From Chloroflexota bacterium (lineage in GTDB: Bacteria > Chloroflexota > Dehalococcoidia > Lucifugimonadales > JACPCL1), in contig JACQUI010000280.1 in the NCBI GenBank assembly GCA_016210395.1, positions 1 through 9,861 of the forward strand: 9,861 bases of DNA, in the 5' to 3' direction. The notes beneath the pieces are model-generated. The model ran no database searches, was not told the DNA's origin, and saw only the letters and a program-made list of their open reading frames with translations. Positions 6,020 through 9,861 of this stretch are shown here, one piece after another. Made by a program: the position numbers and the translations under genes. Every line of letters begins with the position of its first letter. The stretch's first letter is position 1.

Positions 6020-6055
6020 CCCGGCGTGTTGATGCTGCCCCGGAGAAAGAAAAAA

Positions 6056-6094
6056 GCCCCCTCTGGAGCAGCTTGAGTCTGCTCCTCTGGGGGC
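6056..6094 (-). terminator. Intrinsic terminator of the ferredoxin gene, possibly also closing the cNBD operon
   Basis: The hairpin has a GCCCCC/GGGGGC stem (6056-6061 with 6089-6094), a symmetric TCT/TCT internal loop, and a GGAGCAG/CTGCTCC stem (6065-6071 with 6079-6085) closed by a seven-base loop. Reading leftward, the minus strand continues TTTTTTCTTT (6055-6046), a proper U-tract for the ferredoxin transcript. On the plus strand only GGTTT follows, so it would be a weaker stop for the cNBD operon, whose last codon is 36 bases before. Confidence 0.85.
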
Positions 6095-6144
6095 GGTTTC
6101 GGAGTGTCCTACTGGCAGCAGCGAACGTTCGCCAGGCTCAGGGG

Positions 6145-6456
6145 CTAGCGATGGGCGGCGGCGCTCCCCGGCGCCTTCATTTGATTGACCTTGGCGCGGG
6201 TGGAGCCGGCATCATCGAAATACGCCTTGTTGATGGGGGTCCACTGCTTCCACTGCGCAGGGACATCGTCCTCAGCAAAGATAGCGTTTACCGGGCAGAC
6301 AGGCTCGCAGGCAGCGCAATCAATACACTCGGTGGGATTGATGTACAGCATGCGGTCTTCTTCCACGTCCGCGCCGTAGATGCAGTCCACGGGGCACACG
6401 TCCACACACGCCTTGTCTTTCACATCCACGCACGGCTCGGCAATCACATAGGTCAT
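6145..6456 (-). CDS. fdxA: Seven-iron ferredoxin (3Fe-4S / 4Fe-4S)
   Basis: This 103-residue cytosolic electron carrier has the FdxA pattern. Cys9-x7-Cys17-x3-Cys21-Pro lacks the middle Cys, marking a 3Fe-4S site, and Cys44-x2-Cys47-x2-Cys50-x3-Cys54-Pro supplies the second motif. By analogy with Azotobacter ferredoxin I, Cys9, Cys17 and Cys54 would hold the 3Fe-4S cluster, and Cys21, Cys44, Cys47 and Cys50 the 4Fe-4S cluster; Cys25 is extra. The C-terminal tail (PAQWKQWTPINKAYFDD) is also typical of the family. AGGAGG (6465-6470 on the plus map) lies eight bases upstream of the ATG. It is a single-gene unit with its own promoter and terminator. Its redox partner is not identifiable here. Confidence 0.95.
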   Translation of the reverse strand: MTYVIAEPCVDVKDKACVDVCPVDCIYGADVEEDRMLYINPTECIDCAACEPVCPVNAIFAEDDVPAQWKQWTPINKAYFDDAGSTRAKVNQMKAPGSAAAHR

Positions 6457-6515
6457 GACCAGGTCCTCCTCAGTAGTATGCAGGCCCTTCGCGGGCCATC
6501 AGGATGGCAACGGAC

Positions 6516-6544
6516 ATTGTAAGGCAACAGTCCTGATATGACAA
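6516..6544 (-). promoter_or_regulatory. Sigma70-type promoter of the ferredoxin gene
   Basis: On the minus strand a -35 hexamer TTGTCA (6544-6539), a 17-base spacer and a -10 hexamer TACAAT (6521-6516) are each five of six bases from consensus. Transcription would start near 6509, giving a leader of about 50 bases. That leader contains a small GGCCC/GGGCC hairpin (6483-6497) and the ribosome site. Confidence 0.7.
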
Positions 6545-6581
6545 CACGGGTTTGCCGGATTCTCCCGCCCTCTCTCGCCGC

Positions 6582-6705
6582 GGTTCCGTTTGCTTGGAGG
6601 GGCAGGGGAATCCGACGGCCAAAGTCGGACATAAGATACGTTCAAACCTGGCACTTACAGTAAGTGCCAGGTTTGTCAGCCCACCACTCATAAGCAAACG
6701 GAACC
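6582..6705. repeat. 14-bp inverted repeat enclosing two stem-loops (element-like segment)
   Basis: GGTTCCGTTTGCTT (6582-6595) and AAGCAAACGGAACC (6692-6705) are exact inverted copies 96 bases apart. Between them lie a TCCGAC/GTCGGA hairpin (6611-6629) and the 33-base palindrome, so a single strand could fold into a three-way junction. The right arm sits where the recognisable coding sequence of the DppB-type permease begins. This fits a short non-autonomous mobile element or an insertion remnant, but no transposase or target duplication was seen. Confidence 0.5.
6643..6675. repeat. Perfect 33-base palindrome
   Basis: CAAACCTGGCACTTAC (6643-6658), a single central A (6659), and its exact reverse complement GTAAGTGCCAGGTTTG (6660-6675). 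Sixteen matched base pairs around one base are far beyond chance in a window this size. Without a T-tract on either side it is not a standard terminator. It may be the subterminal hairpin of a mobile element, a binding site, or a rearrangement junction. Confidence 0.85.
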
Positions 6706-6720
6706 AACAACCCCGTCTTC

Positions 6721-7479
6721 TTGCAGTATTTCCTGTGGCTGAGAGACCTGGCCAAGGGAGACCTGGGGGTTTCCCTGTACAGCCAGGACTCCGTGCTCTC
6801 CGAAATTGCGCGCCGATGGACCGTCACGCTGGAGGTTGGAGGGTTGGCCCTGCTCCTTTCCACCCTGACAGCCGTTCCTGTTGGTGTGGTCTCCGCCTTG
6901 AAACAGGATACCTGCATTGACCACCTTTTGAGAGGCTTCTCGGTCCTGCTCATCGCAGTCCCAACCTTCTGGGCCGCCATCCTGGCGGTCCTGCTGCCCT
7001 CTCAGTTCTTCAACTGGACGCCCGTGAAGGTATGGACGCCGTTTACAGAGGATCCCCTTCTCAATTTGCGCCTGGTCCTGATACCCGCCGCAGTCCTGGG
7101 GCTGTTTACAGGCGGGCTGGTCATGCGCCTCACGCGAGCGCAGATGCTGGAGGTCATGCGCAATGACTACATCCGGACAGCGAGAGCAAAGGGCCTTGCG
7201 GAGCGGGTGATCATCGTGCGGCACGCCCTCAAGAACGCCCTCATCCCCGTGGTGACCGTCATCGGCGGGCAAATAGGATTTCTCATTGGTGGCTCCGTGA
7301 TCGTCGAGCAGGTCTTCGCCTTGCCGGGCGTGGGGCGCTACCTCTTCTCTTCAATCGGCGCCAGGGACTACCCCGTGGTCCAGGGCGTCACGCTTCTCCT
7401 CACCACCTCCATCGTGCTCATCAACCTGGTGGTGGACCTGACCTACAGCTACCTTGACCCCAGAATACGGTATCAATAG
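6721..7479 (+). CDS. DppB-type ABC transporter permease, 5'-truncated
   Basis: The product is an inner-membrane permease subunit of a peptide/nickel-type ABC importer, 252 residues from the TTG at 6721 against a usual ~310-340. QYFLWLRDLAKGDLGVSL is the conserved stretch that normally follows the first membrane helix and the periplasmic loop. Similarity-like residues (NNPVF) continue upstream to about 6703 and the frame closes at TAA 6691. The first helix and roughly 60-80 residues are therefore missing. There is no ribosome site before 6721 and no in-frame ATG until about 7123. The rest is intact: membrane helices, the EAA loop that docks the ATPase (LEVMRNDYIRTARAKGLAERVIIVRHALKNALIPVV, ~143-178), and the terminal DPRIRYQ. 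The inverted-repeat segment lies at the break. Probably a pseudogene unless an upstream start is supplied by rearrangement. Confidence 0.8.
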   Translation: MQYFLWLRDLAKGDLGVSLYSQDSVLSEIARRWTVTLEVGGLALLLSTLTAVPVGVVSALKQDTCIDHLLRGFSVLLIAVPTFWAAILAVLLPSQFFNWTPVKVWTPFTEDPLLNLRLVLIPAAVLGLFTGGLVMRLTRAQMLEVMRNDYIRTARAKGLAERVIIVRHALKNALIPVVTVIGGQIGFLIGGSVIVEQVFALPGVGRYLFSSIGARDYPVVQGVTLLLTTSIVLINLVVDLTYSYLDPRIRYQ

Positions 7480-7487
7480 TAGGCTGC

Positions 7488-8399
7488 ATGAACAGGCGAG
7501 AGACCTCTTCCAGCGCCGGCTACGCTTCCGAGGCGTACGTTCGGAGGCGCCCCCACGTCTTGCTGGAAATCGCCTCCACCATCATCCGACACAAGCCGCT
7601 GGGCTTGATCGGCGCTTCGATCATCCTGTTTTTCGGCTCGGTCGCCATCCTGGCGCCGCTGCTTGCTCCCCACTCATACGACCTGCGTGTCGGGCGGCCC
7701 TTCCTGGGTCCAGGACAGGAAGGGTTCCTCCTGGGCACCGACTACGTGGGAAGAGACGTACTGACGCGGCTCATGTATGGAGCGAGAAGCTCGCTTCTGG
7801 TCGGCCTTGTCACAACCCTCCTTGGAACCGGCGGGGCGGCCTTCATTGGCATCGTCAGCGGATACGCCGGGCGGGGCCTTGATCTCCTGGTCCAGCGCCT
7901 GGTGGACGCGGTGCAGGCGTTCCCCGGCCTGGTCCTGATCCTGGCAATCATCTCGGTGTTCGGGACCGGTCTGCTGGACCTTGTCGTGACGCTGGCCTCC
8001 TTGATCGCGGCGGGACAGTCCAGGATCGTCCGGAGCGCAACCATGGCGGTCAAAGAGGAGGTCTACATCGAAGCGGCGCGGAGCATAGGGGCCGGCCCGG
8101 GACGCATCATCTTCCGCCATATCCTTCCAAACGTCTTTGCACCCATCATCATCATCGCCACCACAACCCTGGGCGGGGTCATTCTGATCGAGGCGGCCCT
8201 GAGCTTCCTGGGACTGGGCGTTCCCCCGCCCATGCCCACGTGGGGCGGCATGCTCAGCGGCAGGGCGTTGACGGCGTTCAACCAGTCCCCCTGGCTGGCG
8301 GTGTTCCCAGGGCTTGCCCTGACACTCACGGTGTTCGGCTTCAACATGCTGGGCGACGCCCTGCGGGATGTGCTCGACCCCAAGCTACGCGGCCGCTGA
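7488..8399 (+). CDS. DppC-type ABC transporter permease
   Basis: This complete 303-residue partner permease of the same peptide/nickel-type importer class starts 8 bases after the DppB-like stop. Features in order are a cytoplasmic N-terminus, a first membrane helix (~38-60, LGLIGASIILFFGSVAILAPLLA), the family block FLLGTDYVGRDVLTRLMYGARSSL (80-103), further helices, the EAA loop (EVYIEAARSIGAGPGRIIFRHILPN, ~191-215), SFLGLGVPPPMPTWGGML, and the end DALRDVLDPKLRGR. The substrate cannot be read from the permease. No substrate-binding protein or ATPase genes follow; the next gene is convergent. Any working transporter would need those parts from elsewhere, and also a functional DppB. Confidence 0.92.
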   Translation: MNRRETSSSAGYASEAYVRRRPHVLLEIASTIIRHKPLGLIGASIILFFGSVAILAPLLAPHSYDLRVGRPFLGPGQEGFLLGTDYVGRDVLTRLMYGARSSLLVGLVTTLLGTGGAAFIGIVSGYAGRGLDLLVQRLVDAVQAFPGLVLILAIISVFGTGLLDLVVTLASLIAAGQSRIVRSATMAVKEEVYIEAARSIGAGPGRIIFRHILPNVFAPIIIIATTTLGGVILIEAALSFLGLGVPPPMPTWGGMLSGRALTAFNQSPWLAVFPGLALTLTVFGFNMLGDALRDVLDPKLRGR

Positions 8400-8430
8400 G
8401 GCGCCCTTTGGCTACCCTCATCTCCTCAGC
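8395..8430. terminator. Possible weak bidirectional hairpin between convergent genes
   Basis: GCTGAGG (8395-8401) pairs with CCTCAGC (8424-8430) across a 22-base loop, in the 18-base gap and gene ends between dppC and the ThyX-like gene. There is no T-tract on either strand, so its role as a terminator is tentative. Confidence 0.25.
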
Positions 8431-9812
8431 CGCAGATGCTTGAAGAGCCCTGGCTGCGCCTTCCGCGCCGCCTCCATCGCCTGGTAGACCACGCCGGAGT
8501 CGGGGTCGCCCAGAGAGAAGTGGGCGTCCGGCCCCGTGCGTAGCTTGAAGAGGTGGTAGCACTCCCGCAGGTTCAGCTTCGCCAGCACGCGCCGCCTGTG
8601 CGCATGCGTCACCGCGTAGGGCGCAACCAGCGGTAGCTCTGCCCACAGCGCGTGGAACGCCTGCTCCGAGCGTTTAACCGCCTCTGCAAAGGTCTCCGCA
8701 AGGCCGGCGTCCTCCACCAGCTTCGGCGTCACGTACCCGTGCTCTACCGTCAGGGCTTGCGGGATATAGGTCTGCATCCGGTGGCGTTTGTACTCGCGGT
8801 ACGCGCCGTAGTCCATGAGCAGGTCAAAGGTGTAGTCCACCATCTCCAGCTCACGGACTGGCGCATCGTGGGGGCCAAGCCTGCTCAACCCCTCGCCTAT
8901 GACGGCCGTGCGCTCCTCTTGTGTCATGGACTGCACACGTTGCCAGACCGCCTCATACGGCTGGTTGGCGTAGCGGTAGAGCAAGGCGGCTGCCACCTTT
9001 GACTCCGCCTCTTTGTCATAGTGCACGAGCTTCGCCTGCACCTGCATTCCATCCAGCGGTTCAACAAGCGGCGTGGCCCGTTCCCGCAGTGCGTCCCGCG
9101 TTTGGGCCAGATAGGGGCTGGCGTCGGCGTACTTGATGAGCGTCGGCGTGATCTTGCGGCCCTCGGTCTTCAGCGCCTCGCCCAGCGCGCGTTCCTCGGC
9201 GATGTCCGAGGACGCCAGCTTCGCGATGGCGTGCTCCATGGTCCGGGCGTTCATGGTCACGCCGACGTTGGTCAGCGTGGCGGCGGGCAGCAGAAAGCGC
9301 GCCGAGTCCGTGGCCTCCCGGCGCAGGCGCAGGGCGTACGCGCTCTCCCGCTCCTTCTCGCCCCTGGGCTTGACCGTGCGCAGGTAGGCGATCAGGCCGT
9401 TCACAAGGTCTTCATAGGCCGCGAAGAGCGCCTCGCAGGCTTCCACGTAGACGCTGCGCAGGGTGGGGTGCGCCTCCAGCTCTTGTGGCGCGTGGTAGCT
9501 GCCCTTGCCGATCACCTGGTAGCGCGACGACTTCTCCGTGTACGAGGCCAGGCGGTTGTCCTCCAGTGTGTCGGCGGCCAGGCGGGAGATGTCCTCCACG
9601 GCCATGTGGATGACGGCGTGCTCCGCCACCGAGGCGTGGCCATAGTTCACGACCCAGCGCTCGTGGAAGTCCGCCGCCTTCTCCTCGCTGACCACCCTGG
9701 CAATCTGGTCGAAGGGCTCAGGGCTGCGCGAGGTCATGGCGAAGGTAACGGCGATCTGCTCCTCCGTCAGCGTGCGGGGGTCCAGGGGATAGATGCGGGG
9801 CGAGGAAGGCAT
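8418..9812 (-). CDS. Two-domain ThyX-like (flavin-dependent thymidylate synthase family) protein
   Basis: The 464 residues are about twice the length of ThyX, the FAD/NADPH-dependent enzyme that makes dTMP from dUMP. Half 1 (~30-235) contains NYGHASVAEHAVIHMAVEDISRL (56-78) and a signature-like segment at 85-97, where ThyX's RHRxxSxNxxSxR reads DNRLASYTEKSSR: the Arg-His and the Asn are lost, while Ser90, Ser95 and Arg97 stay. FLLPAATLTNVGVTMNARTMEHA (173-195) also follows ThyX. Half 2 (~255-460) keeps RHR (343-345) but not the rest of the signature, then has LRECYHLFKLRTGPDAHFSL (415-434). This looks like an ancient tandem duplication whose halves decayed in complementary ways. Whether it still makes dTMP is open. 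GGAG lies six bases before the ATG at 9812. Confidence 0.85.
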   Translation of the reverse strand: MPSSPRIYPLDPRTLTEEQIAVTFAMTSRSPEPFDQIARVVSEEKAADFHERWVVNYGHASVAEHAVIHMAVEDISRLAADTLEDNRLASYTEKSSRYQVIGKGSYHAPQELEAHPTLRSVYVEACEALFAAYEDLVNGLIAYLRTVKPRGEKERESAYALRLRREATDSARFLLPAATLTNVGVTMNARTMEHAIAKLASSDIAEERALGEALKTEGRKITPTLIKYADASPYLAQTRDALRERATPLVEPLDGMQVQAKLVHYDKEAESKVAAALLYRYANQPYEAVWQRVQSMTQEERTAVIGEGLSRLGPHDAPVRELEMVDYTFDLLMDYGAYREYKRHRMQTYIPQALTVEHGYVTPKLVEDAGLAETFAEAVKRSEQAFHALWAELPLVAPYAVTHAHRRRVLAKLNLRECYHLFKLRTGPDAHFSLGDPDSGVVYQAMEAARKAQPGLFKHLRLRR

Positions 9813-9861
9813 GGGCGCTCCGAAGTGGGGGTAGGGATAGGATACAACGCCAGGGAGGGAG

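Noticed and set aside
6121..6132. GCGAACGTTCGC palindrome considered as a LexA/SOS box
   Set aside because: The Gram-positive type LexA box needs GAAC and GTTC separated by four bases; here they abut. It also lies downstream of the ferredoxin stop codon rather than in a promoter.
6004..6522. 172-codon plus-strand frame across the ferredoxin gene
   Set aside because: It is antisense to the ferredoxin, whose eight conserved cysteines are unmistakable, and runs through the terminator hairpin.
6582..6705. Inverted repeats considered as part of a CRISPR array
   Set aside because: There are only two arms, in inverted orientation, with no regularly spaced direct repeats or cas genes.

Overview
The window is about 9.9 kb of high-GC bacterial DNA with strong GGAGG-type ribosome-binding sites and no phage or plasmid hallmark genes. 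A seven-iron ferredoxin, a short DUF971 protein, a two-domain ThyX-like protein and peptide-type ABC permeases together suggest a Chloroflexota-like (perhaps Dehalococcoidia) environmental genome. That placement is inference from gene content, not a phylogenetic result.

Layout, left to right: (1) the 3' two thirds of ilvD (dihydroxy-acid dehydratase). A small retropepsin-like aspartic protease starts 9 bases after it. Two small uncharacterised ORFs follow: one coiled-coil protein with a C-terminal membrane anchor, and one that overlaps its end. A VOC/glyoxalase-fold protein comes next. (2) A convergent DUF971 gene on the minus strand. (3) A 413-base intergenic region holding a good sigma70-type promoter with two CRP-like palindromes upstream. 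(4) A three-gene plus-strand operon of cyclic-nucleotide-binding-domain (cNBD) proteins, none with a DNA-binding helix-turn-helix: a membrane-anchored cNBD, a stand-alone cNBD, and a GNAT acetyltransferase fused to a cNBD. (5) A hairpin terminator and a divergently placed ferredoxin gene on the minus strand with its own promoter. (6) A structured non-coding segment containing a perfect 33-base palindrome inside a 14-bp inverted repeat. It abuts the point where a DppB-type permease loses its N-terminus. (7) An intact DppC-type permease. (8) A convergent two-domain ThyX-like gene.

The most interesting part is region 3-4. The two outer operon proteins share about 60% of residues (counted by eye) over an almost ungapped ~145-residue C-terminal half, including the same end, D-L-W-A-N-V/I. 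Both lack the Glu and Arg that hold cAMP in canonical cNBDs. One copy is tethered to the membrane and the other is joined to an acetyltransferase. With the upstream CRP-like sites this looks like a small signalling module: a ligand-sensing or structural cNBD scaffold linked to protein or small-molecule acetylation. The domain order is GNAT then cNBD, the reverse of the mycobacterial cAMP-dependent lysine acetyltransferase Pat.

Other points worth attention are the two-domain ThyX-like protein, whose two halves keep complementary parts of the ThyX signature, and the palindrome element at the truncated permease.
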